A stretch of 34,026 nucleotides of DNA from Bacteroidota bacterium. Its GTDB lineage: Bacteria; Bacteroidota; Bacteroidia; Palsa-948. The position numbers and the translations under genes were made by a program. This document shows, one piece after another, positions 23,737 through 34,026 of this stretch. The stretch is taken from positions 1 through 34,026 of the forward strand of contig JACQAL010000054.1 of the NCBI GenBank assembly GCA_016195025.1, in the 5' to 3' direction. Below the pieces are notes generated by a model. That model did no database searches. It was given only the letters and a program-made list of their open reading frames with translations, and was not told the DNA's origin. Every line of letters begins with the position of its first letter. The stretch's first letter is position 1.

Positions 23737-24953
23737 GCTTCGTTTGCCCTTTCAATCAGTGATGGAGGAATATCTTTGGTTGTTTTTGCTCCGAGTTCTT
23801 TAATTGTTTCTGCGCGCTTTATTAAATTTCCTCTGCCGGAAGAAAATTTATTCATCGCATCTTCGTAAGTTTTTTTTGTGGCATCCATTTTCTTTCCCAC
23901 TTCAACCAAATCGCCAAGAAAGCCTACAAACTTATCGTAAAGTTCTCCGCTTTGCCGAGCAATTTCAAGTGCGTTGTGTGTTTGCCGCTCTTGTTTCCAG
24001 ATGGAAGAAATAGTTCGCAAAGTAGCAAGAAGAGTAGACGGACTTACAATTACAATTTTTCTTTCCCATGCATAATTGAAAAGTTCGTTATCTGCCTGCA
24101 CTGCCAAACTGAAAGAAGATTCAATGGGCATGAAAAGCAAAACAAAATCAGGAGAATTAATTCCATTCAGCGAGTGATAATTTTTTTCGCTCAGCCCTTT
24201 GATGTGGGTTTTTACAGACGTGATGTGTGACTGCAAATATTTTTCGCGCTCCTCATCCACGGTAACATTACAAAAAGATTCATAAGCGGTAAGTGAAACT
24301 TTAGAATCAATGACAATGTGTTTGTTATCGGGAAGTTTTACAATCACATCGGGCTGAAGGTGCTTGCCATCTTCTGTATTCATGCTCACTTGCATTTCGT
24401 ATTCAATTCCTTTTTGCAAGCCCGAGCGTTCCAAAACTTTTTCCAAAATAATTTCTCCCCAATTGCCTTGCTTTTTTGCATCTCCTTTCAATGCTTTGGC
24501 AAGGTTATTTGCTTCTTCGCTGATTTGTTTATTCAATGTCATCAACATTTTTATCTCCCCTTTAAGAGAATTTCTTTCATTGGCTTCTGTCCTGTACGTT
24601 TCATCCACTTTTTTTTCAAACTTGGTAATATTTTCTTTCAACGGATTCAAAATATTTTCAAGATTGGTTTTATTCTGCTCGGCAAATTTTTTACTTTTCT
24701 CCTCGAGAATTTTGTTAGCGAGATTTTCAAATTCAGAAGAAAAACTTTTTTTCAGATTCTCTACTTCTACTTTTTGCGATTTTAATTTTTCTTCTAAACT
24801 TTTATTAATCGTTGTTTGTGTGGCAAGTTCACGGGTGAGTTCAATTATTTTTTCATTGGAAGAATTTGCAGCTGGGGTTTGTTTAAATTTTCCCAGCAGC
24901 CATCCAATTAAAATTCCTGCAGCCAAACCGATTATGAGCAAACTAATTTCCAT
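23733..24953 (-). CDS. rmuC: RmuC family protein
   Basis: 406 residues. The N-terminal membrane helix (~4-22, LLIIGLAAGILIGWLLG) is followed by a long coiled coil (~30-165, rich in Lys, Glu, Leu and Asn). The conserved RmuC domain (~165-370) carries GNWGEIILEKVLERSGL, DVIVKLPDNKHIVIDSKVSL and the VSPSTLLATLRTISSIWKQE segment. In E. coli RmuC limits recombination at inverted repeats; biochemical detail is sparse, and a PD-(D/E)xK-like nuclease fold has been proposed. The candidate -7 box TATCTTTG lies 18 bases upstream of the ATG. It heads the minus-strand run to 18256 and overlaps the next gene by ATGA. Family assignment is secure. Confidence 0.94.
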   Translation of the reverse strand: MEISLLIIGLAAGILIGWLLGKFKQTPAANSSNEKIIELTRELATQTTINKSLEEKLKSQKVEVENLKKSFSSEFENLANKILEEKSKKFAEQNKTNLENILNPLKENITKFEKKVDETYRTEANERNSLKGEIKMLMTLNKQISEEANNLAKALKGDAKKQGNWGEIILEKVLERSGLQKGIEYEMQVSMNTEDGKHLQPDVIVKLPDNKHIVIDSKVSLTAYESFCNVTVDEEREKYLQSHITSVKTHIKGLSEKNYHSLNGINSPDFVLLFMPIESSFSLAVQADNELFNYAWERKIVIVSPSTLLATLRTISSIWKQERQTHNALEIARQSGELYDKFVGFLGDLVEVGKKMDATKKTYEDAMNKFSSGRGNLIKRAETIKELGAKTTKDIPPSLIERANEA

Positions 24954-24970
24954 TCTGAAAAATTGAGAGG

Positions 24971-24978
24971 CAAAGATA
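24971..24978 (-). promoter_or_regulatory. Candidate -7 box of the rmuC operon
   Basis: TATCTTTG on the minus strand fits TAnnTTTG, 18 bases before the rmuC ATG and inside the 41-base gap after the BamA/TamA-like gene. No TTG is seen at the -33 position, so read-through from the upstream gene is equally possible. Confidence 0.4.
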
Positions 24979-24994
24979 AAATATTATTCACCCA

Positions 24995-26734
24995 CTAAAA
25001 ATAATTGACGATTCCGAAATGAACTTTTCCCGTTTTCAAATCAATGGGATTGCCAAGCTGGCTTCCGAGCGCGTAGTTGATTGAAAAAATTCCGGCTTTG
25101 GTTTCAAAACTGATTCCCGCGCCAAAACCATACGGAGTATCGTAGCGCGCACCCGAAAAACTTATACTCTGATTTTCATAGTAAGCGTCATCGCCAAAAA
25201 AGAAGAGATAAGAATTTTCTTCGAAGAGAAAACGGTACTCCAGCGTGAAAATGGAAAAAGCCGAAGCGTAAATAGATTCTTCATCGAAGCCGCGCAGCGT
25301 TTTCAACCCGCCAATGCGAAACAATTCGTTGAGAAAAAGATTTTCATTGTAGAGATATGCTGACTTGTTTGCAAATTTTATTGTGCTTCGGTTTTTAATA
25401 GGAAAAAAAATCTGCGCATCAATTTCCGAGTTGTACTGAACAGAATTTAATTTTAATCCGATGTAAATACTCCCATCAAGTTGCGCATTCTTCTTTATGA
25501 TTTTATTCCCTGCGGCAATTGTTCCAATCAACGAATATCCTTTTCTCGGATTCAAACGGTAATCTAACTTTTCAAATTTGACGCTGATTCCATAGAGCGA
25601 GGAAGTAATGTCGGCATAAGGCGGAAGAGTGGTAAGATGCTCAAGCCCTTTTGTGCTGAGCAGCGTGAGTTGCTTGCGGTTCACAAACACTTTGAAATAA
25701 TTTTCTCCCGAAAGATGATATTGAATGCCGATGTTCGGATTTACTTCGAGATAAGTTGAATCTTTTTTGTACAACTTAAAATCCGCATCAATGCCAAACG
25801 GAGTTTTGAAAAGAAAAGGGAAAGTGAAATGCGTTTTCAAATCCTGCGTGCTCGCCTGCAATCGCCTCCAGTTAAGTTCAAGAAGTTCACCGCGGTTGAA
25901 CGAGTTGTTGAGTTTAAGGCGCACATCGCCCGTGAAAAGAATTTTTCCCGTCTTGTTATCGGGAAGCATTCCAACAATTCCATCAAACTGGCTTGCGCGT
26001 TTTTTTTCGAGAAACAATTCCACTTTTGCATTTTCTCCGGGAAACAAAACGCGGAATGGAATTTTTTCTTTCGCAAAGGGAAGTTCTTTTATCCGCGTTC
26101 CGATTTTTTTTACAAGCGATTCATTATACAAATCGCCATTCTTAATTCCGAGATAACTCTGAAGATAAACAGAAGAAATTTTTGCCACTCCCCTATTCGC
26201 CACGCTGTCAATCTTGATAAGAATATTTTTCTGGAGGTTGAGGGATGCGGAAATTTTTTCTCCTGAAATTTTCATGCTATCCAATTTTACAGACGCAAAC
26301 GGATAACCATTGTTCTCGCAATAAGAAAGAATTTTTTCTTCTAATTTTCTTAGCTCTTTATAGTAAAACGGTTTGCCGAGATAAATTTTTTCCCTGAAGC
26401 CGGCTTCACTGAGAATTCCCTCATCGGCATTTCCTTTCCGGAGAATTACCCATTTATATTGTTCGCCAACTTTTATGACAGCAATTTCTTTCAACGAATC
26501 TTTTTCATCTGTTACTTCATTTTCAATTTCTGCAGACAAATAGGCATTGTCGTATAAATTGAAAAGTATATTCCGAATTTCTTTTTCACGTTCACTTTTA
26601 GAAGTAAAGGATTTTTTATAGGAAATCTTGGAAAGAATTTCTGATTTTTCCTTTGAAATAACTTCGAGAGTAAAAAGTTTTTGACTCCAGCTAAAAACAG
26701 GAAATAAAAAAAGAAAAAGTAAAACCTTTGTCAT
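24995..26734 (-). CDS. BamA/TamA family outer-membrane protein
   Basis: 579 residues with signal peptide MTKVLLFLFLFPVFSWSQ. Residues ~20-240 contain POTRA-like repeats (for example ILSYCENNGYPFASVKLDS and the following FAKEKIPFRV segment). The C-terminal ~330 residues form a 16-strand Omp85-type barrel. The (V/I)RGF-type signature of the lid loop is visible as GGLKTLRGFDEES, and the last residue is Phe (IVNYF), as expected for a barrel assembly signal. At 579 residues it is shorter than a five-POTRA BamA (~800), so it is a TamA-like or accessory Omp85 protein. It may assist insertion or translocation of outer-membrane proteins or lipids. It is divergently oriented to the gene at 26872. Confidence 0.88.
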   Translation of the reverse strand: MTKVLLFLFLFPVFSWSQKLFTLEVISKEKSEILSKISYKKSFTSKSEREKEIRNILFNLYDNAYLSAEIENEVTDEKDSLKEIAVIKVGEQYKWVILRKGNADEGILSEAGFREKIYLGKPFYYKELRKLEEKILSYCENNGYPFASVKLDSMKISGEKISASLNLQKNILIKIDSVANRGVAKISSVYLQSYLGIKNGDLYNESLVKKIGTRIKELPFAKEKIPFRVLFPGENAKVELFLEKKRASQFDGIVGMLPDNKTGKILFTGDVRLKLNNSFNRGELLELNWRRLQASTQDLKTHFTFPFLFKTPFGIDADFKLYKKDSTYLEVNPNIGIQYHLSGENYFKVFVNRKQLTLLSTKGLEHLTTLPPYADITSSLYGISVKFEKLDYRLNPRKGYSLIGTIAAGNKIIKKNAQLDGSIYIGLKLNSVQYNSEIDAQIFFPIKNRSTIKFANKSAYLYNENLFLNELFRIGGLKTLRGFDEESIYASAFSIFTLEYRFLFEENSYLFFFGDDAYYENQSISFSGARYDTPYGFGAGISFETKAGIFSINYALGSQLGNPIDLKTGKVHFGIVNYF

Positions 26735-26816
26735 GAAATAAAGATACGAATGTAAGCAGGAAATATTGTTTCAATTGTTTTCTATTTTAATCCTTCATTC
26801 TACCAATAAATTTCCT

Positions 26817-26845
26817 TACATTTGTTATGCAATAAATTATTTTTG
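26817..26845 (+). promoter_or_regulatory. Two candidate -7 boxes for the gene at 26872
   Basis: TACATTTG (26817-26824) and TATTTTTG (26838-26845) both fit TAnnTTTG, 48 and 27 bases before the ATG. Neither has a clear TTG 19-21 bases upstream. They lie in the 137-base divergent gap shared with the BamA/TamA-like gene. Confidence 0.35.
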
Positions 26846-26871
26846 GAATCGTTATTGATTGAATTAGAATT

Positions 26872-28158
26872 ATGGTAAAAAGAAATTTTATATCACTGCT
26901 TTTCATTTTTAATTTTTCATTTTTAATGTTTAATTTATCGAGGGCTTCCTCGATTTTCATTCCTATGGATGAAACTCAGAAAAATCATCTCAAGGCATAC
27001 GGAATTACTTATTGGGTTTTGAAACAAGGTTCCACAGCGCAGTGGCTGCTTAATTATAAAGGAGGAAGTTTCCTGTTTGATTATACTTCTGCGTTTGAAA
27101 AAGAATGTACCATTCGCGGAGTGAGTTACGAAGTGATTGCCGATGCAAAAGCAAATGCAATTCTCAATGAGATTGCCAGCCCCGAAGCGAATATGGACGC
27201 AGTGAAATTGGAGAAGGCGCCAAAGATTGCAGTGTATTCTCCCAAAACAAAACAACCGTGGGATGATGCGGTAACGCTCGTGCTCACCTATGCAGAAATT
27301 CCTTACGATATTGTTTTCGATGATGAAGTGATGGAAAATAAATTAGTGCAGTACGATTGGCTGCACTTGCATCACGAAGATTTCACAGGGCAGTACGGAA
27401 GATTCTGGGCGAGTTACAAAGGCGCGCAGTGGTATCAGAATGAAGTGAAAGAAGCGGAAAGCACCGCAGCTCGATTGGGCTTTGCAAAAGTTTCTCAAAT
27501 GAAACTTGCCGTAGCAAAAAAAATCCGCGACTTTGTTACGGGGGGAGGATTTTTATTTGCCATGTGCTCCGCAACCGATTCGTATGACATTGCGCTTGCT
27601 TCCGAAGGAGTGGATATTTGCGAAAGCATGTTTGATGGTGACCCTGCTGATCCCGACATGAATAAAAAAATTGATTACTCAAAAGATTTTGCTTTTCGAA
27701 ATTACACGCTCAACTCAAATCCTTACGAGTATGAATTCGCAAACATTGATACGTATCTCACGCGCGTTCCGAAATACGGAGTAACCGAAGCAACTGATTT
27801 ATTTACACTGTTTGAATTTTCTGCAAAGTGGGATCCGGTTCCAACTATGCTTTGCCAGAATCATGAAAAAGTGATTAAAGGTTTCTGGGGACAAACGGTT
27901 GCATTTGATAAAACGTATGTGAAGCCGGATGTGCTTGTGATGGGTGAAGCAAAACAATTTAACGAAGTCCGCTACTGCCACGGTGATTATGGAAAAGGTT
28001 TCTGGACTTTTTATGGAGGCCACGACCCTGAAGATTACCAGCACCAGGTGGAAGATCCTCCAACTGATTTATCGCTTCATCCGAATTCTCCGGGCTATCG
28101 TTTGATTCTGAATAATGTTTTGTTCCCTGCCGCGAAAAAGAAAAAGCAGAAGACTTGA
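26872..28158 (+). CDS. Conserved Bacteroidota amidotransferase-like protein (often labelled asparagine synthetase B)
   Basis: 428 residues. The N-terminus is a signal peptide (MVKRNFISLLFIFNFSFLMFN, cleaved near RASS). The mature part matches my recollection of a highly conserved Bacteroidota family from IFIPMDETQKNHLKAYGITY to NNVLFPAAKKKKQKT. Databases frequently call this family asparagine synthetase B, but I see no N-terminal Cys nucleophile or synthetase ATP loop. The middle (GGGFLFAMCSATDSYDIAL, with Cys in a nucleophile-elbow-like setting, and later YGGHDPEDYQH) resembles a class I glutamine-amidotransferase or ThuA-like fold. Strong conservation suggests an important envelope role, unknown to me. 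The signal peptide core is encoded by a 14-base tandem repeat. It converges with the porin gene. Confidence 0.8.
   Translation: MVKRNFISLLFIFNFSFLMFNLSRASSIFIPMDETQKNHLKAYGITYWVLKQGSTAQWLLNYKGGSFLFDYTSAFEKECTIRGVSYEVIADAKANAILNEIASPEANMDAVKLEKAPKIAVYSPKTKQPWDDAVTLVLTYAEIPYDIVFDDEVMENKLVQYDWLHLHHEDFTGQYGRFWASYKGAQWYQNEVKEAESTAARLGFAKVSQMKLAVAKKIRDFVTGGGFLFAMCSATDSYDIALASEGVDICESMFDGDPADPDMNKKIDYSKDFAFRNYTLNSNPYEYEFANIDTYLTRVPKYGVTEATDLFTLFEFSAKWDPVPTMLCQNHEKVIKGFWGQTVAFDKTYVKPDVLVMGEAKQFNEVRYCHGDYGKGFWTFYGGHDPEDYQHQVEDPPTDLSLHPNSPGYRLILNNVLFPAAKKKKQKT
26899..26937. repeat. Exact 14-base tandem repeat encoding a signal peptide core
   Basis: TTTTCATTTTTAAT occurs twice back to back (26900-26913 and 26914-26927), followed by the partial unit GTTTAAT. 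It encodes LFIFNFSFLMFN. The reading frame and sequence resemble the repeat at 23672-23712, which gives FFIFHFSFV. Confidence 0.65.
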
Positions 28159-28160
28159 TT

Positions 28161-28189
28161 CGTCATTGCGAGCGAAGCGAAGCAATCTC
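28161..28189. repeat. CGTCATTGCGAGCGAAGCGA-type dispersed repeat
   Basis: The 29-base element begins CGTCATTGCGAGCGAAGCGA and ends AGCAATCTC; its ends ATTGC and GCAAT are complementary. I recognise this sequence type as a repeat found in many unrelated bacterial genomes. Here it fills the 32-base gap between two convergent genes almost exactly, 2 bases after one stop and 1 base from the other. Confidence 0.7.
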
Positions 28190-28190
28190 A

Positions 28191-30059
28191 TTAATCATAG
28201 AACACCCAGTTAATTCCCACCTTGATCGCTCTGTCAGGTGCAGGAAAATTCGGAGCGAGATAATAAGCGCCCATCAATCCTGAGTTCACGTGCTCCGTCT
28301 TGAAAAAAATTCGCGCGTGTTTCACTTTCATGTTGAAGAAAAAATCTACGTAAGGATAATTTCCAATTTGCTTTTTGTTTTGCAGATAATATAATCCCAA
28401 CGCAGGCATGTAGGCATCGGCATAGTAAGAAGAAGAATACATCACATCAAATCCAAGTTGCACATGCGTTGCACCTTTGAACCAGTTGTCTTCGTAATAG
28501 AGAGAATGGTTGGAAAACATCTGCGGAATGTGGAGAATATTTTCGTAAGAAGATTTTTGATATGTAATCTTATTGTAGAAATTAAATTTTCCGAAATGAA
28601 ATTTCTTCGCAATGAAAGCCGAAAAAATATTTATAGTTGCATCAAATTGTTTCGGGAAAAAAGTAGTATCAAAATAAACATAGCCGTTAATTATTCTTTC
28701 ACCCGCGCCAAATGAAAATTTATTTTTTGAAACGTGATAACAAATGCTTGCATTCGTTTCCGAAATTTTATCGAAAGGATTTATCCACCAGAAATGATTG
28801 GAAGCATACATCGAATAAATAAACGGCACCGAATGAAGGGTGTTTTCTGCTGTGAAAGATATTTTTTTCTCGTTCTTAAAAATGTAAGAAAGATTTGCTG
28901 AAATAAAATAATCTCCATTATGATTTCCATTCACAATATATTGTCCACCTGTATTCCAATAAAATCCATTTGCGTTTTTATTGCGGATATTTTTTCCAAT
29001 TCCCCAATGAATAATATTATCCCTGAATAAAGAATCCGTTGCTTTGAGAGAATCTGAACTATATTGAATCAGGCGGGATACTTTCTGCTCCAAAGAAATT
29101 TCCGCAGAAATATTTTTCACCAGGAAACTTTTCCATGAAATACTATTTTGCATTGTAAAAATGCGAGTCGAATCTCTTGTTCTTGTACTGTCGAAATAAA
29201 TATTTTCATAGTATCCCGAAGTTGGATGTTTATCGTCATAGACAAACCAGTTGTCGCCCGCATGAAAAGAATATGACAAATAACTTCCCGGAATAATTTT
29301 AGAACGAATAGTTGAATCTTTGTTCGCAGTATCCCTTCTTCCGAAATTCAAAAACTGAGTGGCAGTGAATTCCCGGCTTCCTCTTCTCGTTCTTGCATCT
29401 GAAAGATTTACAGAAAGAAGTTTTTTATTCGCAAAAAGATTTTCTTCAAAAATTGTATCATCATTCACTCCTCCGTTTTCATCTGTCTTAACTGAACTGA
29501 TTATTCCATTCACAAGAAAAGAGTAGCGATTACTTTTAGAATTATAATTTGACGAAAGAGAAATATTATTATCTGTGCAGTTTTGTCTTTGATAAAATCC
29601 CTCGCTTCTAAAGCGGAGCATGTTCAATGCAATATTCCACTGCTTGGAAATATTTTGCGTGTGAAGCAATCTTGCATACTGCTCTTTCTTCATTCCGAAC
29701 ACAACAAAAATTTCTGTGTAAGGAGTTCGTGTCCGATAATATTTAATTTCATTTCTGTTATATCCGAATAAATCTAAATTTTCAAATCCGCTCTTGAAAC
29801 CGATTTCTGTTGACGGCTCAAAAAATATTTTTCGGTTCGATAATCCTAAACTATAAGGGAGGTTATTGGGAAAATATTTTTGAATGTTGTCAAGAGAAGA
29901 GTCAACTTCTTTGTAAGAAGAATTATTCGGAAAGAAATTTTTTTCTAAAAAATATTCCGCAATCGGTGACTTGACCTCAACCTTTGTCGAATCCGGCTTT
30001 TGAGCAAAAAGAAATATAGATGAAAAAAGAAAAACAGTTATGGAGAAATTTTTTTTCAG
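28191..30059 (-). CDS. Putative porin (PF14121-like), non-ATG start
   Basis: About 622 residues if translation starts at CTG 30059. The frame stays open well upstream of the first GTG/ATG (29702/29693), and that upstream part is clearly coding. It gives KKNFSITVFLFSSIFLFAQ as signal peptide, then KPDSTKVEV. NEIKYYRTRTPYTEIFVVFG continues into the family's typical HTQN region. The rest is a large beta-barrel of alternating Tyr, Phe, Asn and Ser strands ending NWVFYD. No ATG, GTG or TTG in frame precedes the signal peptide; CTG 30059 or ATT 30068 are the candidates. It lies downstream of the 5S gene on the same strand. A -7 box at 30074-30081 suggests a very short leader. Family call good, exact start uncertain. 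Confidence 0.75.
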   Translation of the reverse strand: MKKNFSITVFLFSSIFLFAQKPDSTKVEVKSPIAEYFLEKNFFPNNSSYKEVDSSLDNIQKYFPNNLPYSLGLSNRKIFFEPSTEIGFKSGFENLDLFGYNRNEIKYYRTRTPYTEIFVVFGMKKEQYARLLHTQNISKQWNIALNMLRFRSEGFYQRQNCTDNNISLSSNYNSKSNRYSFLVNGIISSVKTDENGGVNDDTIFEENLFANKKLLSVNLSDARTRRGSREFTATQFLNFGRRDTANKDSTIRSKIIPGSYLSYSFHAGDNWFVYDDKHPTSGYYENIYFDSTRTRDSTRIFTMQNSISWKSFLVKNISAEISLEQKVSRLIQYSSDSLKATDSLFRDNIIHWGIGKNIRNKNANGFYWNTGGQYIVNGNHNGDYFISANLSYIFKNEKKISFTAENTLHSVPFIYSMYASNHFWWINPFDKISETNASICYHVSKNKFSFGAGERIINGYVYFDTTFFPKQFDATINIFSAFIAKKFHFGKFNFYNKITYQKSSYENILHIPQMFSNHSLYYEDNWFKGATHVQLGFDVMYSSSYYADAYMPALGLYYLQNKKQIGNYPYVDFFFNMKVKHARIFFKTEHVNSGLMGAYYLAPNFPAPDRAIKVGINWVFYD

Positions 30060-30073
30060 AAAATAAATTTTTA

Positions 30074-30081
30074 CAAAAGTA
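30074..30081 (-). promoter_or_regulatory. Candidate -7 box of the porin gene
   Basis: TACTTTTG on the minus strand fits TAnnTTTG. The predicted transcription start (~30067) falls almost on the putative ATT/CTG start codons, so the mRNA would be nearly leaderless. No good -33 TTG is present at 19-21 bases, where the rRNA terminator hairpin sits. Confidence 0.35.
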
Positions 30082-30084
30082 ATA

Positions 30085-30126
30085 AAACAAAAAACCCCGA
30101 ACTGATTTCTCAGACGGGGCTTTTTG
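30085..30126 (-). terminator. Rho-independent terminator after the 5S gene
   Basis: On the minus strand CCCCG-t-CTGA-gaaa-TCAG-tt-CGGGG (30119-30095) forms a two-part stem capped by a GAAA loop and is followed by TTTTTTGTTTT. It lies 6 bases after the 5S 3' end and should end the rRNA transcript. A shorter T-run on the other side could give partial function on the + strand. Confidence 0.8.
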
Positions 30127-30131
30127 AAAGA

Positions 30132-30243
<112 letters not shown>

Positions 30244-30340
30244 TCTTGCCTGCTGTTTCAAAAATATTTTTAAAACATGTCAGGTTTTGAATACCTATGA
30301 CAAATTGAAAAAGAAAATACAAGAACTAAAAATCTTGTGT

Positions 30341-34026
<3,686 letters not shown>

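Noticed and set aside
24318..24966. Plus-strand open frames of 155 and 200 codons
   Set aside because: They are antisense to the rmuC coiled-coil region; Phe/Ser-rich composition is simply the complement of Lys/Glu/Asn codons.
28191..29702. Porin gene beginning at GTG 29702
   Set aside because: Family-typical residues (RTRTPYTE) and a signal peptide are encoded upstream in the same frame, so this start would cut off real protein.

Overview
The window is a contig that appears to come from two organisms. Positions 1 to about 31,240 look like a Bacteroidota chromosome. It is AT-rich and compact, with genes on both strands, and it carries several type IX secretion (T9SS) cargo proteins with C-terminal sorting tails. 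It also has a TonB-dependent receptor with a CarboxypepD_reg-like N-terminal domain, a GWxTD lipoprotein, a BamA/TamA-like protein, a PF14121-like putative porin, and -33/-7 promoters of the TTG...TAnnTTTG type. Positions from about 31,330 to the end are GC-rich rRNA that reads as Actinomycetota, perhaps Acidimicrobiia. The switch falls inside the 23S gene, in its near-universal helix 69-71 segment. I interpret this as an assembly chimera and not as biology.

Layout. 1-4473 (+): two consecutive T9SS cargo genes, the first cut by the window edge. 4585-5880 (+): secreted caspase-like protein. 5995-6879 (+): fabD. 6905-7612 (+): outer-membrane beta-barrel protein. 7613-9094 (-): dnaB, ending flush against the barrel gene. 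9312-10652 (+): secreted leucine-rich-repeat protein. 10716-10895 (-): a 59-residue two-helix membrane protein. 14921-10938 (-): a two-gene operon of T9SS cargo, a beta-propeller-like protein and then an M1 metallopeptidase, with near-identical tails. 15027-18255 (+): TonB receptor followed by a DmeF-like cation efflux protein. 24953-18256 (-): a run of rmuC, GWxTD lipoprotein, rlmB and two GT-C-like membrane glycosyltransferases. 26734-24995 (-): BamA/TamA-like protein. 26872-28158 (+): a conserved Bacteroidota amidotransferase-like protein. About 30059-28191 (-): putative porin with no usual start codon. 30,132 to the end (-): 5S, composite 23S, spacer without tRNA, and the 3' end of a 16S gene.

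Functionally most of the window serves the cell envelope: secreted cargo, barrels, a receptor and lipid or sugar transfer. A few housekeeping genes (dnaB, fabD, rlmB, rmuC) lie between. The most interesting non-gene signal is a set of short dispersed repeats, each a few tens of bases long and of several unrelated sequence types. They sit in gene gaps and also run into genes. In at least two unrelated genes, and probably a third, such repeats encode the hydrophobic core of the signal peptide. In other genes they lie inside T9SS sorting tails. No insertion sequence, prophage, CRISPR array or tRNA was seen, and no gap longer than 300 bases lacks a gene.
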